A DNA stretch of 9,207 nucleotides, from assembly GCA_900764755.1 (NCBI GenBank), contig CAAFPE010000089.1, positions 1 to 9,207 of the forward strand. Direction: 5' to 3'. The DNA comes from an uncultured Oscillospiraceae bacterium. Lineage in GTDB: Bacteria > Bacillota > Clostridia > Oscillospirales > Oscillospiraceae. This document shows positions 1 through 5,764 of the stretch, piece by piece. A program made the translations under genes and the position numbers. The notes beneath the pieces were generated by a model. That model did no database searches. It was not told the origin of the DNA and was given only the letters and a program-made list of their open reading frames with translations. The number at the start of each line of letters is the position of its first letter. Within the stretch, counting starts at the first letter, position 1.

Positions 1-53
1 CGAGTTTTTTCTTTTTCTCCCCGCATTTGAATATGCCGGCAGTTTGCATTCCA

Positions 54-66
54 CCCCCCCCCCCCC
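54..66. repeat. C13 homopolymer upstream of repA
   Basis: An uninterrupted run of thirteen C residues lies about 57 bases before the repA start codon. Runs of this length are prone to slipped-strand mispairing and to sequencing error, so its true length in the cell population is uncertain. It sits where promoter or leader sequence for repA would be expected, but I can recognise no clear -35/-10 pair around it. Confidence 0.9.
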
Positions 67-78
67 TTAGGGGCTTCC

Positions 79-97
79 AAAAAGGACCCCCCTTTTT
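79..97 (+). repeat. Small A/T-stem hairpin in repA leader
   Basis: AAAAAGG (79-85) and CCTTTTT (91-97) form a 7-bp inverted repeat around a 5-base loop, just before the AGGAGG ribosome binding site of repA (111-116). It could be a weak terminator or a leader structure. The stem is AT-rich, so stability is modest and function is unproven. Confidence 0.35.
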
Positions 98-122
98 ATG
101 TCCAAACAACAGGAGGCTCACT

Positions 123-737
123 ATGAACTTCGATTATTACTATGGCGATGAGAGCGAGCAATTTGCTTTCTACCGGATTCCCCGGCAGCTCATTACCGGG
201 GAGGCGTTCAAAAAGTTGTCCACAGACGCAAAACTTTTGTATGGCCTCCTGCTGGACCGCATGGGCCTGTCCGCCAAAAACGGCTGGTATGACGATATGG
301 GGCGTGTGTTCATCTACTATACCCTGGATGAAATACAAGAGGACCTGAACTGCGGCCATGAAAAGGCAGTCCGGCTCCTGGCGGAACTGGATGCCGGCAA
401 GAAAGGCTTCGGCCTCATTGAGCGGATCGAGCAGGGGCAGGGCCGCCCCACTAAAATCTATGTCAAACGCTTCACCACCCGCGCCATACCGCCTCAACCC
501 GCTGCGCCGCAAGATATTCCCAGACTTCCGATTTTCGGAAGTCAAGACTTCGGAAAATCAGAAGTCAAGAGTTCCGAAAAACAGAAGTCAAGACTTCCGG
601 TTATCGGAAGTGCAGACTTCCGAAAATCGGACGCAAGTTATATTGAATCTAATCAGACTGATCTCAGTCAGCTTGATCCATCTATCCATCCATCCATCGG
701 TTTCCGCCCCGCCGGAGAGGGCTGGATTGATGGATAG
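123..737 (+). CDS. repA: Replication initiator RepA, N-terminal part (frameshifted gene)
   Basis: 204 residues. It resembles the RepA_N family of Firmicutes plasmid and element initiators, which bind iterons at the origin and start replication. Residues 1-115, beginning MNFDYYYGDE, form the winged-helix region, with FYRIPRQLI, KLLYGLLLDRMGLS and GRPTKIYVKRF typical of the family. Residues 130-170 are a Ser/Lys-rich linker encoded by 23-bp repeats. The start at 123 is chosen because AGGAGG lies 6 bases upstream; an in-frame ATG at 27 would add only a proline-rich translation of the C13 tract. The frame stops at TAG 735-737, although the family normally continues into a C-terminal domain, which is present just downstream in another frame. 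So the gene is split by a frameshift between about 690 and 740, or expressed as two chains. Family call is firm; functional state is uncertain. Confidence 0.85.
   Translation: MNFDYYYGDESEQFAFYRIPRQLITGEAFKKLSTDAKLLYGLLLDRMGLSAKNGWYDDMGRVFIYYTLDEIQEDLNCGHEKAVRLLAELDAGKKGFGLIERIEQGQGRPTKIYVKRFTTRAIPPQPAAPQDIPRLPIFGSQDFGKSEVKSSEKQKSRLPVIGSADFRKSDASYIESNQTDLSQLDPSIHPSIGFRPAGEGWIDG
515..629 (+). repeat. 23-bp iteron-like tandem repeats inside repA
   Basis: Four consecutive 23-bp units start at 538, 561, 584 and 607. A partial unit at 515-537 matches from its eighth base. Each unit begins GAAGTCAAGACTTC or a close variant, which is itself an inverted repeat, followed by an A-rich half ending in TCG or CA. 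The first pair also forms a perfect 8-bp hairpin (523-530 with 536-543). Origins of RepA_N plasmids such as pAD1 and pSK41 are known to lie within the rep coding sequence as direct repeats, so this is the likely origin and RepA binding site. Because 23 is not a multiple of 3, each unit is read in a different frame in the protein. Confidence 0.75.
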
Positions 738-742
738 ATGGA
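677..742 (+). repeat. 14-bp inverted repeat spanning the repA frame break
   Basis: TCCATCTATCCATC (677-690) is perfectly complementary to 729-742, leaving a 38-base loop. The right arm contains both the stop codon of the upstream reading frame (TAG, 735-737) and the start codon of the downstream one (ATG, 730-732). The left arm is part of an ATCC tetranucleotide run (676-699). In the mRNA this stem would hide the second start codon until a ribosome translating the first part opens it. Confidence 0.7.
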
Positions 743-1092
743 ATTGCGAGAGAGAGGTGAGAGAGTGCATTGAATACGGCCATCTCTGCGCCCAGTTCAA
801 CCGGGAGGATGTGGACGAGATGGTGGAGCTCATCACGGATGTGCTCTGCACCACCCGGCCGACCGTCCGCATCGGGGGCGAGGACATCCCAACGGAGCAG
901 GCCAGGGACCGTTTCCAGCGGCTGGACTGCGGCCACATGGAGTATGTCTTTGACTGCCTCCGGCGCAATACCTCCCAAGTCCGCAATATCCGGGCCTATC
1001 TGCTGACGGCCCTCTATAACGCCCCTGTCACCATAAACAGTTACTACCAGGCGGCGGTACAGCATGATTTTTTCTACCCCCAGCGGGAATGA
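730..1092 (+). CDS. repA: RepA C-terminal part (second reading frame)
   Basis: 120 residues carrying what is normally the C-terminal domain of clostridial RepA_N initiators (annotated DUF6017 in such elements, from memory). Landmarks are REDVDEMVELITDVLCTT, RFQRLDCGHMEYVFDCL and NIRAYLLTALYNAPVTINSY. It lies in the +1 frame relative to the N-terminal part. ATG 730 overlaps the upstream TAG by design or chance, with GGAGAGGG (714-721) about 8 bases before it, so reinitiation or translational coupling could yield a separate polypeptide. Alternatively this is the tail of a gene inactivated by a frameshift: removal of one base, or of one 4-base ATCC unit upstream, would rejoin the frames. The domain identity is well supported; its expression is inference. 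Confidence 0.72.
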   Translation: MDRWNCEREVRECIEYGHLCAQFNREDVDEMVELITDVLCTTRPTVRIGGEDIPTEQARDRFQRLDCGHMEYVFDCLRRNTSQVRNIRAYLLTALYNAPVTINSYYQAAVQHDFFYPQRE

Positions 1093-1110
1093 ACAGGAGG
1101 AGTGATTCCT

Positions 1111-1359
1111 ATGAGCCGTTATGAAACAAAAGACTACTCCAACCGCCGGGAATACCTGGACTGGCTGGCGGAGAAGTATAGCGTGGACAGGGCCGATGTG
1201 GTGCTGCCGGCCTCGATCCTGGGGACCGACCAGGATTTCGACGGCCTCCCGTCCACACTGGCCGACCTGCCCGCCGCCAAGCACACCCAAAGGGCGGTTT
1301 TCCCACGGATCGTCCCAAACGAGCAAAACTTCCCTCAATTTGAGGGGAGTTATCAATAA
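1111..1359 (+). CDS. Small hypothetical protein (82 aa)
   Basis: I do not recognise this protein. It is soluble and acidic at its start, with SNRREYLDWLAEKYSVDRADV suggesting a short helix, then a less ordered part. AGGAGG at 1095-1100 is 10 bases from ATG 1111; an in-frame GTG at 1102 is too close to the ribosome binding site. It occupies the position between repA and parB where a ParA ATPase is usual in comparable elements, but it has no Walker motif. Its last residues (PQFEG and following) are encoded by the first copy of the recurrent palindrome, so the C-terminus may have been extended by insertion of that repeat. Confidence 0.65.
   Translation: MSRYETKDYSNRREYLDWLAEKYSVDRADVVLPASILGTDQDFDGLPSTLADLPAAKHTQRAVFPRIVPNEQNFPQFEGSYQ
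1327..1351. repeat. Dispersed palindrome, copy 1
   Basis: Core CCCTCAATTTGAGGG at 1332-1346. The arms extend to 12 bp (1327-1338 with 1340-1351) with a single G:T wobble. It overlaps the 3' end of the 82-aa gene and lies upstream of parB. Confidence 0.85.
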
Positions 1360-1389
1360 GAAACCACAATATGAAGGAGGAAAATGACT

Positions 1390-3156
1390 ATGGCAGACCC
1401 CAAGAAAAACCCTTTGATCGGAGCGTTCCGCGCCCCGGTCCCAGGCGCACCGCCGGACACACCCGCACCTCCAGGGACGGAAAAGCCGCCCGCTGCTGGA
1501 GCCACCAAGCCTATCGACGAGAAGAAAGGGCCGGAGGCCCCCAAGGTTCCCACGGATGCCATCGCCAAGCCCGCTGACGGGAAGAAGGGGCCGGAGGCTC
1601 CCAAGGCTGCCATGGATACCCCCGCCAAGCCTACTGACGGCAAGAAGGGGCCGGAGCCTCCCAAGGCCCCCACAGACACCCCCGCCAAGCCCGCCGAGGG
1701 AAAAAAGGAACCAGAGGCTCCCAAAGTCCCGGCGGGTGCTCCTGCCGATAAAAAGCAGGTTTCCGGTAAGCCCGGAGATGAGAAGGGACAGGAGGAGCCA
1801 TCCCAAAACCTGCGTTTCGTTGCCTTCTCCAAAATCAAACCTTTACCTGGCACCTATGTCAAGGACGAACCCCGCAAGGATTACAGCGGTCTGATCGCGG
1901 ATATTCAGAAAAACGGCCTGCAAAAGCCTGTTATTCTCCGCAAGAGCGAAAAGGAGGACGAATTTCAACTGGTAGACGGTTTCCACCGCTGCAAGGCGCT
2001 GGAGGAAGTGGGACAGTTGGAGATCCGGGCGGATGTGTATGAAATGTCCCTTGCCCAGGCCGCTGAGTACCGCAAGGGGCACTGGGATAAGCCGCTCATG
2101 CCGGTCCCCGGCAAGCTGCTCCCCTATCCCCCGGAGGAGCCCGCCAAGGCAGACAAGACCCCGGAGCCCCCTGCTGGGAAGGAGCCGGAGGATGAGGAAC
2201 TGCCCAAAGACCTGAAAATCCCCCTGACCAAGGAAGGTCAGCCGGAGACGGTCACGACCATGAAGGTGGCGAATATCCGGCCCTTTGAGGGGCACCCCTT
2301 CGCGGTCCGCGACAACAAGGATATGTGGGACCTGGTGGACAGCATCAAGAAATTCGGCGTGCTGGAGCCGGTCATGGTCATCCCCCATAAGGACGGCGGC
2401 TATGAGATGGTTTCCGGCCATCGCCGTATGCGCGCCTGCCAGTTAGCCGGAATCGAGAATATTCCTGTTATCGTCCGCAATCTGGACCGGGACGAGGCCA
2501 TCATTTCCATGGTAGACTCCAACCTCAAGCGGGAAGAAATCAGCCCTATGGAGAAGGCCCGCGCTTATCAGATGAAAACCGATGCCATGAAACGGAAGAT
2601 GGGCCGCCGCACCAAAGAGGAGATCGCGCAGGATAAATCCCTGGGGATCAAGCGCATGAACGCCGACGAGGAGCTGGCCCAGCAGGTAGGCGAGAGTCCC
2701 GCCACCATCCAGCAATACAAGACTTTGAATAAGCTGGTCCCGGAACTCCAGGACATGGTGGACGTGGGGAAGATCCCGGTCAATACTGGCGCGGATATTG
2801 CCCAAATGAAGCCCAAGGAGCAGAAGGTGCTGGCGGACGCTATTCAGAAGGAGGCTAAAGTCCCCTCCGGCACCAAGGCCAAGGAGTTGAAGAAGGAGAG
2901 CCAAGCTGGCAGTTTGACCACGGAGAAGATCGTGCAGGCCGTGGCCCCCACCAAGCGGGAGGAGACGCCGCCGCTGAAGGTCACAATGCTGGATGAGGAC
3001 CTGCGGCCCTTCTTCCCTGACAAACGTACCACCATCCCAGACGTGAAGCAGGGCATCCTGGAGGGTCTGAAACTGTGTCAGACGGTCATGGAACGCCAAA
3101 AGGCCAACGCTGCGGCGGGGAAAACCGTAAAAAAGGCTGAGACGCCGGTGAGGTAA
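1390..3156 (+). CDS. ParB/Spo0J-family protein with two ParB domains
   Basis: 588 residues. Residues 1-140 are a Pro/Ala/Lys-rich low-complexity region with four 20-residue repeats (38-117), probably disordered. A first ParB-type domain (about 142-230) carries GFHR near 197. A second (about 291-375) carries the family SGHRRMRA motif near 342, followed by NLKREEISPMEKARAYQ and a helix-turn-helix (about 427-450, DEELAQQVGESPATIQQYK). ParB proteins bind centromere-like DNA and, in the CTPase branch, slide as clamps. A role in element partition or transcription control is inferred, and no ParA is visible here. AGGAGG at 1375-1380 is 9 bases from ATG 1390, so I prefer it to ATG 1384. The protein ends TPVR. 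Two ParB domains in one chain is atypical for chromosomal ParB. Confidence 0.85.
   Translation: MADPKKNPLIGAFRAPVPGAPPDTPAPPGTEKPPAAGATKPIDEKKGPEAPKVPTDAIAKPADGKKGPEAPKAAMDTPAKPTDGKKGPEPPKAPTDTPAKPAEGKKEPEAPKVPAGAPADKKQVSGKPGDEKGQEEPSQNLRFVAFSKIKPLPGTYVKDEPRKDYSGLIADIQKNGLQKPVILRKSEKEDEFQLVDGFHRCKALEEVGQLEIRADVYEMSLAQAAEYRKGHWDKPLMPVPGKLLPYPPEEPAKADKTPEPPAGKEPEDEELPKDLKIPLTKEGQPETVTTMKVANIRPFEGHPFAVRDNKDMWDLVDSIKKFGVLEPVMVIPHKDGGYEMVSGHRRMRACQLAGIENIPVIVRNLDRDEAIISMVDSNLKREEISPMEKARAYQMKTDAMKRKMGRRTKEEIAQDKSLGIKRMNADEELAQQVGESPATIQQYKTLNKLVPELQDMVDVGKIPVNTGADIAQMKPKEQKVLADAIQKEAKVPSGTKAKELKKESQAGSLTTEKIVQAVAPTKREETPPLKVTMLDEDLRPFFPDKRTTIPDVKQGILEGLKLCQTVMERQKANAAAGKTVKKAETPVR
1501..1740 (+). 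repeat. Four 60-bp tandem repeats coding 20-aa units
   Basis: Four adjacent 60-bp units (1501, 1561, 1621, 1681) encode variants of AKPxDGKKGPEAPK plus a variable six-residue spacer. The last unit is the most diverged. The in-frame period keeps the reading frame if the copy number changes. Confidence 0.85.
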
Positions 3157-3161
3157 ACAGG

Positions 3162-3452
3162 ATGAGCGGAAAACGAATGTGCCAGAGCTATGAGATCATC
3201 GACAGCCGCCGGGTGGGAGATACCGAGGTGGTGCTGGGGTACAGCCCCACAGAGGTCTCTCCCTACGTCACCTGGAAGTGTTACGCCTACGATAATTTCC
3301 AGGGATACAACTTTGGCCGTTACTTCGGTGACGAGCAGGCCGCCCGGAAGAATATGAAACAGCGGGTGGATGAACTGCGGGAGGAGCTTCCGCCCGGACA
3401 CCCGGACTGGAAGCCCCAGCGGCACAGGAAAGGCCCTGGCATGGAGCGGTAA
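3162..3452 (+). CDS. Small hypothetical protein (96 aa)
   Basis: Not recognised as a named family. YEIIDSRRVGDTEVVLGY and VTWKCYAYDNFQGYNFGRYF look like a small beta-rich fold, followed by a helix (AARKNMKQRVDELREEL) and a basic tail. The start ATG 3162 lies 5 bases after the parB stop with only a weak upstream AGG, suggesting translational coupling with parB; ATG 3177 is an alternative start. The 3' end overlaps an intrinsic terminator, so this is likely the last gene of the rep-par operon. Confidence 0.7.
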   Translation: MSGKRMCQSYEIIDSRRVGDTEVVLGYSPTEVSPYVTWKCYAYDNFQGYNFGRYFGDEQAARKNMKQRVDELREELPPGHPDWKPQRHRKGPGMER

Positions 3453-3475
3453 CGTACCATGTCCAGGGCTTTTTT
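3433..3475 (+). terminator. Intrinsic terminator after the rep-par operon
   Basis: GCCCTGG (3433-3439) pairs with CCAGGGC (3463-3469). After one bulged T (3462) the stem continues with CATGG (3440-3444) and CCATG (3457-3461). A run of six T residues follows (3470-3475). This is a GC-rich 12-bp stem plus U-tract, a canonical Rho-independent terminator. The stop codon of the 96-aa gene is inside the loop. Confidence 0.88.
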
Positions 3476-3486
3476 CATATTCAAAT

Positions 3487-3507
3487 GTTCCCTCAATTTG
3501 ATGGAAC
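3487..3507. repeat. Dispersed palindrome, copy 2 (diverged)
   Basis: GTTCCCTCAATTTGATGGAAC: 10-base arms around a single T, with one mismatch (3492/3502). It lies between the terminator and the ribosome binding site of the ArdC-like gene. Confidence 0.75.
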
Positions 3508-3513
3508 TTTCCG

Positions 3514-3530
3514 GGGAGGTGTGAAAAATC
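3514..3530 (+). promoter_or_regulatory. Ribosome binding site placed before an ATC codon
   Basis: GGGAGGTG (3514-3521) is 6 bases upstream of ATC 3528, where the homologous reading frame (IDFEKRMERVRAL) would begin. The first in-frame ATG (3546) is 24 bases away, too far for normal initiation. Either the AUC is used as a rare start or the start codon has been lost. Confidence 0.5.
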
Positions 3531-3854
3531 GACTTTGAAAAGCGCATGGAGCGGGTGCGGGCGCTGACGAATCAACTGGAGGCCGGTATCACCGACCTTT
3601 TCCAAAGCGACCAGTACGCAGCCTATCTGAAAGCCCTCTCCAAACTGCACCATTACAGTTACAGCAACATTTTGCTGATTAAACTCCAGTGTCCGCACGC
3701 CTCCATGGTGGCGGGGTATGGGGATTGGAAACGGAAATTTGGCCGTCATGTCAAGGCGGGCGAGACCGGCATCACTATCCTGGCCCCCTGCCGCCGGGCG
3801 TCCATGGGGCGTACCACCACGCGGAACAGAGGATCACCCTCAGCCCCGGCATGA
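3528..3854 (+). pseudogene. ArdC-like antirestriction protein, N-terminal part (broken gene)
   Basis: This 108-codon frame holds the N-terminal single-stranded-DNA-binding domain of the ArdC family: ALTNQLEAGI, YLKALSKLHHYSYSNILLI, ASMVAGYGDWKRKFGRHV and KAGETGITILAPC. ArdC proteins protect incoming conjugative DNA in the recipient. After ILAPC (about 3790) the frame becomes unrelated sequence and stops at 3854, while the metallopeptidase half continues in another frame. Comparing with family members from memory, roughly 80-110 residues between the two halves are missing. So an internal deletion with a frame change has occurred. The best-placed start is ATC 3528; ATG 3546 is the conservative alternative. 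I am confident of the family and of the break. Confidence 0.8.
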
Positions 3855-4252
3855 GCGAGGCCCAGACCATCAAAACGCTGGTCCATGAGATCGCCCACAC
3901 CAAGCTGCACGCCCTTCCAGTGGAGGGCGGGATCATTGTAGGGGCCCATGAGAAGGACCGGCGCACCCGCGAGGTGGAGGCGGAGAGCGTGGCCTATACC
4001 GTCTGCCAGTACCTGGGCCTGGACACCAGCGACTACTCCTTCGGCTACATTACCGGGTGGAGCAGCGGCAGAGAACAAAAGGAACTGCGTGCCTCTTTGG
4101 AGTGTATTCGCAATACCGCCGCGGAACTGATCGACGGCGTTGAGAGCCGCTGCCTGGACCGTCCGCCCCCGGAGCCTGTGCCACAAAGCCAAAGGAGAGG
4201 TACCAAGGGCAGGAAGAAGCGGGCCCGGACTTCAAAAGTCCCCTCAATTTGA
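3797..4252 (+). pseudogene. ArdC-like metallopeptidase domain, C-terminal part
   Basis: The downstream half of the same gene, in a different frame. It begins around GVHGAYHHAEQRITLSPGM and includes the zinc-binding HEIAH motif (in TLVHEIAHTKLH) and the downstream TREVEAESVAYTVCQYLGLD helix typical of ArdC/ImmA-like peptidases. This is followed by SFGYITGWSSG and a basic tail. ATG 3851 overlaps the upstream TGA (3852-3854), so a 133-residue peptidase fragment could in principle be made by reinitiation, but no good ribosome binding site precedes it. The stop codon lies inside palindrome copy 3. Catalytic residues look intact, so loss of function would come from separation of the domains. Confidence 0.78.
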
Positions 4253-4257
4253 GGGGA
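4239..4257. repeat. Dispersed palindrome, copy 3
   Basis: Perfect 9-bp arms (4239-4247 and 4249-4257) around a single T, core CCCTCAATTTGAGGG. The stop codon of the ArdC-like gene (4250-4252) is within the right arm. Confidence 0.88.
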
Positions 4258-4296
4258 AATACGCAAAAACATTTAGCAAGGGAGGAGTGGATCGGC

Positions 4297-4497
4297 ATAG
4301 AACAACAGGAACTTTACCGTTATTACTCCACCCAGCGGCCCGTGGACATAGGGACCTATCCCAAGGACCCGGATAACCCCCTGACGGGCTTCCTTAATTA
4401 CGACGAGCGTACCAGCGTGGAGCACGGTGCGTTCCGGGCTTGGGGAGAGGTTATCTACCGCTCCCCCCCTTACCCCGGATCAAATATATCAGTATGA
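4297..4497 (+). pseudogene. Conserved element protein, N-terminal part (frameshifted)
   Basis: Reads EQQELYRYYSTQRPVDIGTY, then NPLTGFLNYDERTSVEHGAFRAWGEVIYRSP. I recall similar hypothetical proteins in transfer regions of gut Firmicutes elements; no enzymatic motif is visible. Homologs I know would start MEQQEL or similar. Here the codon at that place is ATA (4297), 10 bases after GGAG (4283-4286), and no ATG occurs in frame; TTG 4249 is a poor alternative without a ribosome binding site. The frame is lost at a run of seven C (4463-4469) and ends at TGA 4495-4497. With six C the frame would run straight on into the downstream part. Confidence 0.65.
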
Positions 4498-4756
4498 ACT
4501 GCGGCCATCCAGGGATAACCCGGATGTGCGCCGGACAATGGCGGAGCAGGCCCAGGTGGTAGGCGCCTGGGAGGTTCGGAATCATATCCCGGAAAGCAGA
4601 CGCCTGACCCAGTATATCCATCCAGGCAAATTTGTGGCCGGTAAGCGCGTTACCCCGGAGGAGTTGGCCAAGCGATACCGGCTGGCCGAAGATAATTCCT
4701 TCATTCGCACCCGCGGCCCACGGCCCCAAAAGTCCCCTCAAATTGAGGGAAGATAA
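4460..4756 (+). pseudogene. Conserved element protein, C-terminal part
   Basis: The continuation of the 4297 reading frame after the C7 run: PLTPDQIYQYELRPSRDNPD, then RRTMAEQAQVVGAWEVRNHI, RLTQYIHPGKFVAGKRVTPEELAKRY and a tail ending SPQIEGR encoded by palindrome copy 4. The PLTPDQ start fits directly onto AWGEVIYR of the upstream part if one C is removed, so the two are one gene of about 150 codons. The function is unknown. Confidence 0.65.
4735..4749. repeat. Dispersed palindrome, copy 4
   Basis: CCCTCAAATTGAGGG: 7-bp perfect arms with the central base on the opposite strand relative to the other copies. It overlaps the last codons of the upstream reading frame and lies 22 bases before the next start codon. 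Confidence 0.85.
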
Positions 4757-4770
4757 CAGGAGGAAGGTAT

Positions 4771-5175
4771 ATGTATCACATCAATGCAAGCAAAGAACGG
4801 CTCCAAGCCGTGGAAATTTTGACTGTACCCGGACTGTTCACGATCCATCGGGTGGACCGTACCACACTTCCCCCGTGGATGCACCTCTATGAAATGCAGA
4901 GCGACCCTAGCGACTGGAGCCAGCCCTGCCTGCTGGGCCGGCATATCACGGTGGAGCACTTCGGCACCGTGCTCACCGCCAGCCCTCTCCCCCTGCCGCC
5001 CAACGGCTACCAGGATCTGACACCCGGTGACTTTGATGACCGCCATGACGAGGAATACCTGACAGCGTGGGAGTTTGAAGCCAAGTATCTGGACCCGGAC
5101 TACCAGCCGTCCCCGGCTGTGCGCCCGGAACAACGGCGGCACAGCCGGGCAAGGATGGTGCAGCCGGTAAGATGA
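4771..5175 (+). CDS. LPD28-like small accessory protein
   Basis: 134 residues. The pattern LFTIHRVDRTTLPPWMHLYEM, then HITVEHFGTVLTASPLPLP, NGYQDLTPGDF and DDRHDEEYLTAWEF matches what I remember of the LPD28 domain (large polyvalent protein-associated domain 28), found alone or in large proteins of mobile elements; its biochemical role is unknown. AGGAGG (4758-4763) is 7 bases before ATG 4771. The last 20 residues are basic and end QPVR, one of six such ends in the window. A perfect 11-bp inverted repeat (5112-5149) lies within the 3' coding region. The stop overlaps the next start (ATGA). Confidence 0.65.
   Translation: MYHINASKERLQAVEILTVPGLFTIHRVDRTTLPPWMHLYEMQSDPSDWSQPCLLGRHITVEHFGTVLTASPLPLPPNGYQDLTPGDFDDRHDEEYLTAWEFEAKYLDPDYQPSPAVRPEQRRHSRARMVQPVR
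5112..5149 (+). repeat. 11-bp perfect inverted repeat in the 3' end of the LPD28-like gene
   Basis: CCCGGCTGTGC (5112-5122) and GCACAGCCGGG (5139-5149) flank a 16-base loop. This very stable stem lies 23 bases before the next start codon and has no T-run. It could slow ribosomes or protect the transcript end, or be a binding site. Confidence 0.7.
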
Positions 5176-5747
5176 AAGAGACAAACATCGAACTATTTCC
5201 TGTTTTGAACAGATTATGCGGTCAGACCACCCCCTCCAGTTTCCAACCGGATCTCTGGATGCTCCAGGCGGCTGTGTCGGAATACGAGATGGAGGAGCGG
5301 ACCTTCTACTGGCTCCCCCGTTCCGGCGGAGGTCTGTGTGTCCGGGAACGGGATGTATTCCTGCGCGGCACCCACGATCACCGGCTATGGATCAGCCAGA
5401 GCCCGGAGACTGGAGAGAAAGCATACTGTGTTGTCCTCAAAGGCAGGGATCGGGACAGCCACACGGGGGATATACGCTCCTTCGATTTTTCCACGCACCT
5501 CCGCCGCCTGGAACACACGGCGATGGAGGTCAAGGCCGTGGAACTGGTCTTTTACTCCGGGCGGCGGTTTTCCATGGAGCCGGAACGGTTGAAGGGCCTG
5601 TATTGGAAGTACGGGACACTCCGGCGCATCCGGTATCTTCCAGAAAACGAGGCGGCTCTGATCCGCACGATCATGATGGAGCATCGGTATCAAAAGGGCT
5701 GGGCGCCGAAAAAGAACCGGGCGCAGCCCGGCGGCCCGGTCAGATAG
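5172..5747 (+). CDS. Hypothetical transfer-region protein (191 aa)
   Basis: Not recognised. Mixed alpha/beta soluble protein without signal peptide or membrane segment. The N-terminal part is NIELFPVLNRLCG; the middle is strand-rich (TFYWLPRSGGGLCVRERDVFL, YCVVLKGRDRDS); the last third is basic (LRRIRYL, KKNR) and ends GGPVR. ATG 5172 shares its last bases with the TGA of the upstream gene, which indicates translational coupling. Close packing with genes on both sides makes it a member of the same operon as the LPD28-like gene. Confidence 0.7.
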   Translation: MKETNIELFPVLNRLCGQTTPSSFQPDLWMLQAAVSEYEMEERTFYWLPRSGGGLCVRERDVFLRGTHDHRLWISQSPETGEKAYCVVLKGRDRDSHTGDIRSFDFSTHLRRLEHTAMEVKAVELVFYSGRRFSMEPERLKGLYWKYGTLRRIRYLPENEAALIRTIMMEHRYQKGWAPKKNRAQPGGPVR

Positions 5748-5764
5748 GGAGGTGAATGTGCAGT

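Noticed and set aside
27..122. N-terminal extension of RepA from ATG 27
   Set aside because: It translates the C13 tract into a proline run, has no ribosome binding site, and the family starts at the ATG 123 methionine behind AGGAGG.
1..122. Promoter for repA
   Set aside because: No convincing -35/-10 pair with proper spacing could be identified in the T-rich start or around the C13 tract.
515..629. CRISPR array
   Set aside because: The 23-bp units are directly adjacent with no spacers and lie inside a coding sequence; they are iterons.
724..740. Programmed +1 frameshift at GGA-TAG in repA
   Set aside because: Skipping one base at the stop would fuse the frames, but there is no recognised slippery codon or stimulatory anti-SD spacing, and a coupled restart at ATG 730 explains the layout more simply. 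Not excluded.
682..1806. Long minus-strand open frame (374 codons) and a similar one at 1353-1853
   Set aside because: They are antisense to repA and to the Pro/Ala repeat region of parB. They are Gly/Leu/Ser-rich by base composition, lack a ribosome binding site and show no family motif.
4140..4376. Overlapping + strand frame from 4140 to 4376
   Set aside because: Starts inside the ArdC-like peptidase tail and runs out of frame through the next gene; no family features, so a shadow frame.
5717..5731. CCGGGC/GCCCGG short hairpin at the end of the 191-aa gene
   Set aside because: Six-bp GC stems are common in sequence of this composition, and there is no T-run for a terminator.
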